The translations under genes and the position numbers were made by a program. The notes under the pieces were generated by a model, which did no database searches, was not told the origin of the DNA, and worked only from the letters and a program-made list of their open reading frames with translations. DNA of 64,000 nt from Flavobacterium sp. SCGC AAA160-P02. GTDB lineage: Bacteria; Bacteroidota; Bacteroidia; Flavobacteriales; Flavobacteriaceae. The stretch covers positions 62,962-126,961 of the forward strand of contig KB911135.1 in assembly GCA_000383355.1 (NCBI GenBank), given 5' to 3'. Of the stretch, positions 27,785 to 36,842 are shown piece by piece (position 1 is the first letter of the stretch; each line of letters begins with the position of its first letter).

Positions 27785-29170
27785 TTATTTCAATAATTTA
27801 TTGGTCTCTTCTTGAACCTTTTCTAAAAGAATTGTCATCTCTTCTTTAGTGGTCTTTGGTGAGGCAGAAAATTTAGACTCTTCTACCATTTTTAGTAAAA
27901 CCTTGTCTTGCGCTCTTCCTTTGGTCATAGCTTCATGATATCCAATATGTTCATTAAAGGTTACTAAAGAATATTTTGAAAAATATTCAGTCGGAAAAAA
28001 CTTTTCTAAGCCCATCTCCACAATTCTCTTCTCTTTAAACAATGGATTTGCTACATGATCTCGCATTTCATAATAATTATCAATGGCTAAATCTGCAATA
28101 GCATCTGCATCTATTTTTCTTTGTTTTTGAAATTCTGAAAATACTGTAGCCCAATCACCTTCAAACTGGTTTAAAACGCTGTCAAAAACAAAAACATCTT
28201 CAAAGGAAGCATTCATACCTTGTCCGTAAAAAGGAACAATTGCATGTGATGAATCTCCTAACAATAAGGTATTTCCTTTGTAAGCCCAAGGATAACATTT
28301 TACAGTACCTAACTTACCTGTTGGGTTGTTTTCAAATTCTTTTAACACATCAGGAATTAATGCTAGGGTATCTGGAAAATCTTTTTCAAAAAATTCTATA
28401 ATTTTTTCTTTTGTGATGAGATTGTCAAAATTATAAGAACCTTCTGAATAGCTTAAAAATAATGTTACGGTAAAACTACCATCCATATTTGGTAAAGCAA
28501 TTAACATATAGTCGCCTCGTGGCCAAATATGAAGATGCTCTTTGCTAATTAAATGACCTCCGTTTTTATCTGCAGGAATTTCCAACTCTTTATAACCGTG
28601 TGTTAAAAATTCTTGTGAAACTTTAAACGCTGGAAATTGTTTTTCATAGCTTTTTCTTAATGAAGACCCAGCCCCATCTGTTCCAAAAATAACATCAGCT
28701 TGCACTGTAAATTGTTCTTTAGAATCAGATGATTGAAAATGAACTATTTTAGATTCTATGTCTATCTCTAAACATTTAGTATTAAAATGAATGTTTACAT
28801 TAGGGTATTTTTCGGCCTCAGTAAGTAACAAGCCATTTAAATTTCCTCTAGAAATAGAATTAATACATTCTCCCTGTCTTCCAGAATAGTTAGACTCGAA
28901 AGTATTTGATGCTGAATCATGCATTAAACGTCCTTTCATTGGAATGCACAATGCTCTCGCCTTTTTCTCAAGACCCGCCATCCGCAAAGCTTTTAACCCT
29001 CTATCAGATAATGATAAATTAATAGATCTTCCTGCTGAAATAACAGAATTCCGAAGGTCTGAACGACTTTCGTAGACCTCTACTTGATAGCCTCTTTGAG
29101 CCATTCTTAATGCTAATAAAGAGCCACATAAACCTGCTCCAACTATGAGTATTTTTTCTTTTTTATTCAT
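27785..29170 (-). CDS. kmo: Kynurenine 3-monooxygenase
   Basis: FAD-dependent hydroxylase turning kynurenine into 3-hydroxykynurenine with NADPH and oxygen. Seen: 461 residues; FAD Rossmann motif VGAGLCGSLLALRMAQRGYQVEVYE at the N-terminus, RSINLSLSDRG near 49, GTDGAGSSLRKS near 163, and the second FAD motif LLLGDSSHAIVPFYGQGMNASFED near 305-328. Its ATG directly follows the kynU stop (TAA then ATG), a coupled pair. Confidence 0.97.
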   Translation of the reverse strand: MNKKEKILIVGAGLCGSLLALRMAQRGYQVEVYESRSDLRNSVISAGRSINLSLSDRGLKALRMAGLEKKARALCIPMKGRLMHDSASNTFESNYSGRQGECINSISRGNLNGLLLTEAEKYPNVNIHFNTKCLEIDIESKIVHFQSSDSKEQFTVQADVIFGTDGAGSSLRKSYEKQFPAFKVSQEFLTHGYKELEIPADKNGGHLISKEHLHIWPRGDYMLIALPNMDGSFTVTLFLSYSEGSYNFDNLITKEKIIEFFEKDFPDTLALIPDVLKEFENNPTGKLGTVKCYPWAYKGNTLLLGDSSHAIVPFYGQGMNASFEDVFVFDSVLNQFEGDWATVFSEFQKQRKIDADAIADLAIDNYYEMRDHVANPLFKEKRIVEMGLEKFFPTEYFSKYSLVTFNEHIGYHEAMTKGRAQDKVLLKMVEESKFSASPKTTKEEMTILLEKVQEETNKLLK

Positions 29171-30433
29171 TTACAATAAGCTTTCTAACACATTTACCAT
29201 TCTATATACATCTTCAAAACTAGTATACATTGGTACTGGCGCACATCTAATAACATCTGGTTCTCGCCAATCTGTAATAATATTGTTTTCTGTTAATTTT
29301 TTATGTAAATTCTTATCTGCATTTGCCACCTGAACAGACAATTGACAACCTCTTTCATTTGGATTGCTTGGTGTTATTATTTTAATAGAATCTGATGCTA
29401 TTTGATTGACCAGATACTCGAAAAAACCAGTCAGTTTTTTAGACTTTTCAAGCAATACATCCATCCCTACTTTCTCAAACATATCTAACGATGCTCTAAT
29501 AGCCGCCATAGATAAAATAGGTGGATTACTCAATTGCCAACCCTCTGCTCCTGACATTACGTCAAAAGGCTGCCGCATGTTAAATCGTGTTTCTTTGTTA
29601 TGGTTCCACCAGCCAGCAAACCTTGGTAGGTCTTTTCTATATGCATGTTTTTCGTGCACAAATAGTCCAGACAAACTTCCCGGCCCTGAGTTTAAATATT
29701 TATACGTACACCAAGCTGCAAAATCTACTGAACTGTCGTGTAAATTTGGTTGAATATTTCCTGCTCCATGTGCTAAATCTATTCCAACAATGCAATCTTT
29801 GGCATGACCTAAATCAGCAATCTTTTTGATATCTAAATACTGACCTGTATAATAATTTACTCCGCCAATTAATAACAAAGCAATCTCATCTCCTTGGGCG
29901 TCCAATATAGCTTCTAAATCTTCTAGTTGAAGTAAGACCTCTCCTTGTCTAGGCTTCCACTCTATTAAAGCTTGGTCAGGGTCAAATCCGTGAAAAGCTA
30001 ATTGTGACTGAACTGCGTATCTATCTGAGGGGAAAGCATCACTTTCAATAACTATTTTATACTTAGTTTTTGTAGGCTGATAAAAAGACACCATTAACAA
30101 ATGAAGATTGGTTGTTAAGGTATTCATTACTACTACTTCTATGGGTTTTGCGCCAACAATTTTAGCCATTGTATCGGTTAAAAACTCATGATACGATATC
30201 CATGGATTTTTAGCTTCAAAATGCCCTTCTACACCAAATTTTGCCCAATCATCTAACTCTTGTTTAATATATTTTTTGGTTATTTTAGGCTGTAATCCTA
30301 AAGAGTTTCCAGTGAAATACAGCCATTCATTTCCCTCTTTATCTGTTGGAATATGAAATTCTTTTCTAAGGTAAGAGATTGGATCATCTCTGTCTAATTG
30401 TTTGGCGAACTCTAGTGAATTTTGGTAAGTCAT
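29171..30433 (-). CDS. kynU: Kynureninase
   Basis: PLP enzyme cleaving 3-hydroxykynurenine to 3-hydroxyanthranilate and alanine. Seen: 420 residues; FTGNSLGLQP near 41, MNTLTTNLHLL, GIDLAHGAGNIQ, and DFAAWCTYKYLNSGPGS carrying the PLP Lys near 237; then FMRQPFDV-like FNMRQPFDVMSGAEGWQLSNPP. First gene of the kynurenine unit; a TATCTTTG -7 box lies 23 bases upstream of its ATG. Confidence 0.97.
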   Translation of the reverse strand: MTYQNSLEFAKQLDRDDPISYLRKEFHIPTDKEGNEWLYFTGNSLGLQPKITKKYIKQELDDWAKFGVEGHFEAKNPWISYHEFLTDTMAKIVGAKPIEVVVMNTLTTNLHLLMVSFYQPTKTKYKIVIESDAFPSDRYAVQSQLAFHGFDPDQALIEWKPRQGEVLLQLEDLEAILDAQGDEIALLLIGGVNYYTGQYLDIKKIADLGHAKDCIVGIDLAHGAGNIQPNLHDSSVDFAAWCTYKYLNSGPGSLSGLFVHEKHAYRKDLPRFAGWWNHNKETRFNMRQPFDVMSGAEGWQLSNPPILSMAAIRASLDMFEKVGMDVLLEKSKKLTGFFEYLVNQIASDSIKIITPSNPNERGCQLSVQVANADKNLHKKLTENNIITDWREPDVIRCAPVPMYTSFEDVYRMVNVLESLL

Positions 30434-30455
30434 CTAATAAAAAAACGATTGCTCT

Positions 30456-30463
30456 CAAAGATA
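30456..30463 (-). promoter_or_regulatory. -7 box of the kynU-kmo operon
   Basis: TATCTTTG on the minus strand, exact TAnnTTTG match. GATTG and CAATC arms flank it (about 30447-30471) and could be an operator or a weak hairpin. Confidence 0.5.
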
Positions 30464-30539
30464 GAACAATCATTTTTTAGAAAATAATTTTTATATATTT
30501 TTTGACGAAACACTAAAACCAGTTGAAAGTGACTCGTTT

Positions 30540-32432
30540 TTAATATAAAACTCGAAACTTGATAGTTCCATCAATATTTTTCAAGGCTTTAATTACTTTC
30601 TTATTGTATTCTTTATCAATGTCTGTAATTACATAACCAACTTTAGCATCTGTAGATAAAAACTGGCCTGTAATATTTAGTTTAAACTCTGCCAAAACTC
30701 TATTAATATTGGCCATTACTCCTGGCACATTTTTGTGAATGTGTAAAAACCGATGTGCTTTTGTTTGTCTAGGCAATCTAATATTTGGAAAATTCACTGC
30801 ATCTACAGTATTTCCTGAATTTATATAGGCCATAATTTTTCCAGGAACAAAATCTGCAATATCTCGTTGAGCTTCTTCTGTACTTCCACCTACATGCGGT
30901 GTTAATATAACATTGTCTAACCCCTTTAAATCTGTATAATAATCTCCATTAGCTCTAGGCTCTTCTGGATATACATCTACAGCTGCTCCAGCTAATTTTC
31001 CAGATTCTAATGCGTCTTTAAGAGGTTTAATATCTACCACAAATCCTCTAGAAAGATTTACTAAATAAGCCCCATCTTTCATTTGAGCTAACTCCTCTTT
31101 TCCTATAAAATCTTTATTAGCAGCATTGTCATCTATATGCAATGTAATTACATCTGAGATTGCTAATAAGTCTTCTAAGTTTTGAATACGAGTTGCGTTT
31201 CCTAATGCCAATTTATCTTCAACATCATAATAATACACATCCATTCCTAAAGCTTCTGCCAAGACAGATAGTTGTTTTCCTATGTTACCATAGCCAATTA
31301 TCCCTAATTTCTTTCCTCTCACTTCTCTAGAACCCTGTGCTGTTTTATTCCATTGGCCATTATGTAGTTCTGTGCTTCTTTGAAAAACAGAACGCATAAG
31401 CATGATAATTTCTCCAATAGCTAACTCTACTACAGAACGTGTATTGCTATAGGGTGCATTAAAAACAGTGATGCCATTTTCTTTACAAGCTTCTAAATCT
31501 ATTTGTTTGGTTCCTATGCAAAAGGCTCCAATACTCATTAATTTAGTAGCAGATTCTACTACTTTTTTTGTCACTTGAGTTTTAGAACGAATTCCTAATA
31601 CATGAACTCCTTCTAATTTTTTTATAAGCTCCTGCTCAGATAAACTGGTTTTTACAGTCTCCACAGTAAAACCATCCCCAGATAATTTCTCAAAAGCATC
31701 TGGATGTACATTTTCTAACAATAAAATTTTGATTCTATTTTTTGGATATGAAATATTTCTTGGCAGTTTGTTTACATATAAAAATTCATCAAAATTTGGC
31801 GTAATATGATCCGCATTTTCAATGGTTTTCTCTCTAGAAACATTTTCTGTGTACGCAAAGAAGGTATCTGCTACACCAGCCTCTCTTGTAACATAGTCAC
31901 TATAGCCATCACCTATAACTTGTATCTCCCCTTCTAGTAACAAATCTTTTAAACACTGTATTTTTCCGTTATGGGTAGACAAAACATTGTTGGCGTCAAA
32001 ACCAACAATCACTTCATTTTCATCAAACTCAAATGTATTTGCATAGACTCTTTCTGTTGGGATGTTGTAATCTTTTACAATATCATCTATAAATTCTTTG
32101 AAACCACATGAAATTACATAAATATCATCAGAGAATTTTTCAAAAAACTCTTTATTTCTTTCAATAGATACAGAAACCTTCTTGCGCAATTGACTGATAA
32201 GTATTGGTAAATCAGATTTTTTTGCGTTTAATAGTTTTATTCTTCGCTCTAATGATTCTGTAAAAGAAATCTTTCCATCAATTCCTAAATTGGTGATGTC
32301 AATAATCTCGTCAATAATTTGATCTTTATCAGGATTATTTACCAACGTAATTTCTGCCAACACATCTAAAGCTTCTACGCTTGTTAGCGTACTATCAAAA
32401 TCAAATACAAAATTTCTTTTTGTCTGAATCAT
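30540..32432 (-). CDS. serA: SerB-SerA fusion: HAD phosphoserine phosphatase-like domain plus 3-phosphoglycerate dehydrogenase
   Basis: Catalyses the first step of serine synthesis (3-phosphoglycerate to 3-phosphohydroxypyruvate) and probably also the last (phosphoserine to serine). Seen in 630 residues: an N-terminal HAD domain about 1-220 with DFDST (Asp11, Asp13), SCGF near 108 and GDGYSD near 173; then a D-isomer-specific dehydrogenase about 230-540 with GYGNIGKQ, NLSRG and HVGGST; and a C-terminal ACT domain (HKNVPGVMANINRVL) near 560-630 for serine feedback. A plain SerA is about 400 residues. Single-gene unit. Confidence 0.93.
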   Translation of the reverse strand: MIQTKRNFVFDFDSTLTSVEALDVLAEITLVNNPDKDQIIDEIIDITNLGIDGKISFTESLERRIKLLNAKKSDLPILISQLRKKVSVSIERNKEFFEKFSDDIYVISCGFKEFIDDIVKDYNIPTERVYANTFEFDENEVIVGFDANNVLSTHNGKIQCLKDLLLEGEIQVIGDGYSDYVTREAGVADTFFAYTENVSREKTIENADHITPNFDEFLYVNKLPRNISYPKNRIKILLLENVHPDAFEKLSGDGFTVETVKTSLSEQELIKKLEGVHVLGIRSKTQVTKKVVESATKLMSIGAFCIGTKQIDLEACKENGITVFNAPYSNTRSVVELAIGEIIMLMRSVFQRSTELHNGQWNKTAQGSREVRGKKLGIIGYGNIGKQLSVLAEALGMDVYYYDVEDKLALGNATRIQNLEDLLAISDVITLHIDDNAANKDFIGKEELAQMKDGAYLVNLSRGFVVDIKPLKDALESGKLAGAAVDVYPEEPRANGDYYTDLKGLDNVILTPHVGGSTEEAQRDIADFVPGKIMAYINSGNTVDAVNFPNIRLPRQTKAHRFLHIHKNVPGVMANINRVLAEFKLNITGQFLSTDAKVGYVITDIDKEYNKKVIKALKNIDGTIKFRVLY

Positions 32433-32559
32433 GTTTGTGTTTTAGATGCTATAAATTTACAAAACGAAGCGCTATAATCTAATTTTTGAATTAACTTTTT
32501 ACTACAACGTTTTCACAAATTAAAATTGGCGTTAAAACTGTAATTTTTCCCTATTTATT

Positions 32560-33372
32560 TTAAAATATTAAGAGTAAAACCCACCATAATATTGGTAAGG
32601 ATTCTACCCAAAATGAACTATAAAATTTAGATTGATTTTGAGAAGAACGCATCAAGAAAAACAATAATATAAAACAGATTGCCAGAAAAATATTTTTACT
32701 AGTGAAGGATGCCGTTAACAAAAACTCCATGGTTAAAGAAAATAGTAATAAAATAAAACCTACTTTTTTTGTTTTTTCTATCCCTATTTTTTGAGGGAGT
32801 GTTTTTATATGTTTAAAATCTAAATGCATATCTCTAATTTCAAATGGAAGAATTAAAACTAGAATAAAAAGCATTCGTTGTATAAAGAGTAATAGTATAT
32901 CATTCTCTATTTGATATTCACCAACAAGCAGCGGAATGGTAGAAGTAACTCCAGACCATACCCCGGCAACTATAAATATTTTCAGATAACTAACTTTTCG
33001 TAAATTCTTCTGAAAACCTCCTAAAAAAGGAACTATATACACAATTGTTAGCAATCCAAAAGGAATAAAATAAAGTAAGGTATTGGTAGATAACTTTACC
33101 CCATAATAAACCAACATACAAAAACTAAAAAATGAAAAAAGCTGAATCAATCGCATGCTTTTTGTCAGGCTCATATGATAAAATTTGGCCACCCCTGCAT
33201 ACTTGACAAAGTTATACCCAGTAATGGTTGCATAAAAAATAAAATAATCTAAGTTTTCATTATAGGGCAGCTTAAAATATAATTCGGTTATTCGAACAAA
33301 AGCATATACTGCTAATGCCACATGAATACTAGAATTAACATAGAAGTTGACGATTAATTTAAAGAAACTCAT
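32560..33372 (-). CDS. UbiA-superfamily-like membrane protein with a degenerate first Asp-rich motif
   Basis: Polytopic protein of 270 residues, about eight hydrophobic segments. Near residue 180 it has EIRDMHLDFKHIKTLPQKIG, which fits the second Asp-rich motif of UbiA prenyltransferases (D-x3-D then KTLP-x-x-[LI]G). The first NDxxDxxxD motif is absent: its place near residue 55 reads TGYNFVKYAG. It may be an inactive or altered relative. Divergent from gcvP. The substrate is unknown. Confidence 0.7.
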   Translation of the reverse strand: MSFFKLIVNFYVNSSIHVALAVYAFVRITELYFKLPYNENLDYFIFYATITGYNFVKYAGVAKFYHMSLTKSMRLIQLFSFFSFCMLVYYGVKLSTNTLLYFIPFGLLTIVYIVPFLGGFQKNLRKVSYLKIFIVAGVWSGVTSTIPLLVGEYQIENDILLLFIQRMLFILVLILPFEIRDMHLDFKHIKTLPQKIGIEKTKKVGFILLLFSLTMEFLLTASFTSKNIFLAICFILLFFLMRSSQNQSKFYSSFWVESLPILWWVLLLIF

Positions 33373-33467
33373 GTAGCAAAAATAAGAATTCTTTTATCAA
33401 CAATTTTTTGTTAATGAATTGATTGTTTTTTAGCATTTAATTAGAAATTAATCTCTCTTTTTTTTGT

Positions 33468-33475
33468 TATTTTTG
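33468..33475 (+). promoter_or_regulatory. -7 box of gcvP
   Basis: TATTTTTG matches TAnnTTTG, 23 bases before the gcvP ATG. Confidence 0.45.
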
Positions 33476-33498
33476 TAATAAAATTAAACAACACATTA

Positions 33499-36348
33499 AT
33501 GAACACTACTTCATTTCAAAGAAGACATATTGGACCTAGTGAAAATGATCAAAAGCAAATGCTAGATTTCATTGGGGTTGACAGTCTAGATCAATTAATT
33601 AATGAAACAATCCCTGAAGATATTCGTTTACAAGGAGCATTGCATTTAGACGCTCCAATGAGTGAATATGAGTATCTAAACCATATTGAAGAGCTTTCTA
33701 AAAAGAACAAAGTTTTTAGAAGTTACATTGGTTTAGGATATCATGAAGCAATTGTTCCTAGTGTTATTAAAAGAAATGTTCTTGAAAATCCAGGATGGTA
33801 TACTGCGTATACTCCATACCAGGCTGAAATAGCCCAAGGAAGATTAGAAGCCTTGTTAAATTATCAAACAATGATTTGCGATTTAACTGGAATGGAATTA
33901 GCAAATGCATCTTTACTAGATGAATCTACTGCAGCTGCTGAAGCCATGGCGTTATTGTATGATGTTCGTGAAAGAGCACAAAAAAAAGCAAACACACACA
34001 AGTTCTTCGTTTCAGAAGAAATACTTCCTCAAACCTTGTCTGTATTAAAAACCAGAGCAATTCCTATTGGAGTTGAATTAGTGGTTGGAAATCATCAAGA
34101 ATTTAATTTTTCTGATGAATATTATGGTGCTATTGTTCAATATCCAGGAAAACATGGCCAAGTTTATGATTATACTGATTTTATAGGAAAAGCGAACGCT
34201 AACAATATTAAAGTTGCTGTAGCTGCTGATATTTTATCTCTAGTCAAATTAAAAGCACCTGCAGAGTTTGGAGCTGATGTTGTTGTTGGAACAACACAAC
34301 GTTTTGGAATCCCACTAGGTTATGGAGGCCCTCATGCAGGATACTTCGCAACAAAATCTGCTTACAAGAGAAGTATTCCAGGAAGAATTATTGGCGTCAC
34401 CAAAGACAGAAATGAAAATCGTGCATTGCGCATGGCTCTTCAAACCAGAGAACAACACATTAAAAGAGAAAAAGCAACCTCTAATATTTGTACAGCTCAA
34501 GTATTGCTAGCAGTGATGGCAGGAATGTATGCCACCTATCACGGAAAAGATGGAATTCAATATATAGCAGACTCGGTTCACAGAAGCACTACTACTTTAG
34601 CAAATGCTTTAAGTAATATAGGTTTTATACAAACCAATACTCATTATTTTGATACTATTACGGTTAAAGTAGATGCTATTGTTTTAAAAGCAACTGCTGA
34701 AGTTCATGAAATCAATTTTAATTATATAGATAACAATACCATATCTATCTCAATAAATGAAACAGTTGGGCTAAAAGAGATTAATGCCATTCTAAAAACT
34801 TTTACAGAAGCTTTTAATCTAGCTAAAACAACAGTAACTGATTTTCTAGAAATAGATACCATACCAGGTTTAGCAAAAAGAAATACTCCTTTTTTAGAGA
34901 ATGAAATATTCAATTCATTTCAATCAGAAACTGAAATGATGCGCTACATCAAACGATTAGAGCGAAAAGATTTGGCTTTAAATCATTCTATGATCTCTTT
35001 GGGGTCTTGTACTATGAAATTAAATGCTGCTTCTGAAATGCTGCCTCTTAGCCTTGCTAATTGGGGAAATATTCATCCGTTTGTTCCATTAAATCAAGCA
35101 GAAGGATATCAAGAAGTATTAAAAAAACTAGAAGAACAGCTCAATGAGATTACTGGTTTTGCAGGGACTTCGTTACAACCAAATTCTGGCGCTCAAGGTG
35201 AATTTGCTGGTTTAATGACAATCAGAGCATATCACATAAACAATAAAGATCATCATAGAAATATCTGTTTAATACCCGCTTCTGCTCATGGAACTAACCC
35301 AGCTTCTGCTGTAATGGCTGGTATGAAAGTGGTTGTGACCAAAACAGCAGAGAATGGAAATATTGATATAGATGATTTAAGAGAAAAAGCATTAAAACAC
35401 AAAGACAACTTGGCTGCTTTAATGGTCACATATCCTTCTACACATGGTGTTTTTGAGAGTGCTATTAAAGAAATTACACAAATTATTCATGATAATGGCG
35501 GACAAGTTTATATGGACGGTGCTAATATGAATGCTCAGGTTGGGTTAACAAATCCTGCTACCATTGGCGCAGATGTTTGTCATCTAAACTTGCATAAAAC
35601 ATTTGCCATTCCACATGGTGGCGGTGGACCAGGAGTTGGCCCTATCTGTGTTGCCCCTCAGTTGGTTCCTTTTTTACCAACTAACCCAATCATTCCAACT
35701 GGTGGAGAAAAAGCTATTACAGCCATTTCCGCAGCTCCTTGGGGAAGTGCCTTAGCATGCTTAATTTCATATGGATACATAGCTATGTTAGGCGCACAGG
35801 GTGTTACTGATGCTACCAGAGTAGCCATCTTAAACGCAAACTATATTAAAGAACGTTTAGACGGGCATTACAAGACCTTATACAAAGGCGAAATGGGGAG
35901 AGCAGCACACGAAATGATTATTGATTGTCGTGATTTTAAAGAAAATGGAATTGAAGTTGTAGACATCGCAAAACGTTTAATGGATTATGGATTTCATGCT
36001 CCAACTGTTTCTTTCCCGGTAGCTGGAACCATGATGATTGAGCCAACTGAATCTGAAAACATTGTAGAATTAGATCGTTTTTGTGACGCCATGATTGCCA
36101 TCAGAAAAGAGGTAGCGTTTGCCCTAAAAGATGAACCAAATAATGTGCTGAAAAATGCACCACATACCATGGCAATGATTACTGCCGATGAATGGGACTT
36201 TCCATATTCAAGACAAATAGCTGCATTTCCGCTAGAATTTGTATATGATAATAAATTTTGGCCAACAGTTAGAAGAGTTGATGAAGCATTTGGCGATAGA
36301 AACTTAATTTGTTCTTGCAATCCTATTGAAGATTATATGGAAGTCTAA
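33499..36348 (+). CDS. gcvP: Glycine dehydrogenase (decarboxylating), P protein of the glycine cleavage system
   Basis: PLP enzyme that decarboxylates glycine and passes the aminomethyl group to the H protein. Seen: the single-chain form of 949 residues with both halves: N-terminal HIGPSENDQKQML and YTPYQAEIAQGRLEALLN; the central LGSCTMKLNA; the C-terminal PLP region DVCHLNLHKTFAIPHGGGGPG with the Schiff-base Lys near 700. No gcvT or gcvH is adjacent. The terminator at 36372-36402 is shared with rpmE. Confidence 0.98.
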   Translation: MNTTSFQRRHIGPSENDQKQMLDFIGVDSLDQLINETIPEDIRLQGALHLDAPMSEYEYLNHIEELSKKNKVFRSYIGLGYHEAIVPSVIKRNVLENPGWYTAYTPYQAEIAQGRLEALLNYQTMICDLTGMELANASLLDESTAAAEAMALLYDVRERAQKKANTHKFFVSEEILPQTLSVLKTRAIPIGVELVVGNHQEFNFSDEYYGAIVQYPGKHGQVYDYTDFIGKANANNIKVAVAADILSLVKLKAPAEFGADVVVGTTQRFGIPLGYGGPHAGYFATKSAYKRSIPGRIIGVTKDRNENRALRMALQTREQHIKREKATSNICTAQVLLAVMAGMYATYHGKDGIQYIADSVHRSTTTLANALSNIGFIQTNTHYFDTITVKVDAIVLKATAEVHEINFNYIDNNTISISINETVGLKEINAILKTFTEAFNLAKTTVTDFLEIDTIPGLAKRNTPFLENEIFNSFQSETEMMRYIKRLERKDLALNHSMISLGSCTMKLNAASEMLPLSLANWGNIHPFVPLNQAEGYQEVLKKLEEQLNEITGFAGTSLQPNSGAQGEFAGLMTIRAYHINNKDHHRNICLIPASAHGTNPASAVMAGMKVVVTKTAENGNIDIDDLREKALKHKDNLAALMVTYPSTHGVFESAIKEITQIIHDNGGQVYMDGANMNAQVGLTNPATIGADVCHLNLHKTFAIPHGGGGPGVGPICVAPQLVPFLPTNPIIPTGGEKAITAISAAPWGSALACLISYGYIAMLGAQGVTDATRVAILNANYIKERLDGHYKTLYKGEMGRAAHEMIIDCRDFKENGIEVVDIAKRLMDYGFHAPTVSFPVAGTMMIEPTESENIVELDRFCDAMIAIRKEVAFALKDEPNNVLKNAPHTMAMITADEWDFPYSRQIAAFPLEFVYDNKFWPTVRRVDEAFGDRNLICSCNPIEDYMEV

Positions 36349-36371
36349 AATAATAGTAGTTTATAAGTATT

Positions 36372-36402
36372 AAAAAAGCCTCGACAATGTCGAGGCTTTT
36401 TT
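36372..36402. terminator. Bidirectional terminator between gcvP and rpmE
   Basis: GCCTCGAC / GTCGAGGC stem with a 3-base loop, flanked by A-run and T-run on the two sides. Confidence 0.9.
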
Positions 36403-36420
36403 AATAATGTATTTCAAAAA

Positions 36421-36672
36421 TTATTTCTTGAATTTTGCATATTTCGTTTTGAACTTATCAATACGTCCTGCAGTATCTACTAATTTAGATTTACCAGTAT
36501 AAAATGGATGAGATGTTCTAGAAATCTCTAATTTTATTAAAGGATACTCAACACCATCAACCTCTAAGGTCTCTTTTGTGTTGGCAGTAGAACGTGTTAA
36601 AAAAACATCTTCATTAGACATATCTTTAAATGCTACCATTCTGTAATTTTCTGGATGTATTCCTTTTCTCAT
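36421..36672 (-). CDS. rpmE: 50S ribosomal protein L31 type B
   Basis: Large-subunit protein of 83 residues, with the start [15 protein letters not shown] and the block [25 protein letters not shown]. It lacks the zinc-binding Cys of type A L31, so it is the zinc-independent (type B) form. Monocistronic and convergent with gcvP. Confidence 0.96.
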   Translation of the reverse strand: MRKGIHPENYRMVAFKDMSNEDVFLTRSTANTKETLEVDGVEYPLIKLEISRTSHPFYTGKSKLVDTAGRIDKFKTKYAKFKK

Positions 36673-36842
36673 GTTTACTATCTTTAAATATTCTACTATT
36701 TTGTTTTACAAAGAGTAAAGTTGGTAAAGCCTACTCCTAAATTTGTCAAAAAAACATATTTATCCTTTTGAGGATGCAAATTTAACCATATTTTTCAATT
36801 TACAAACAAATAAATTGTTTTATTTGTATAAAAATAACCTGA

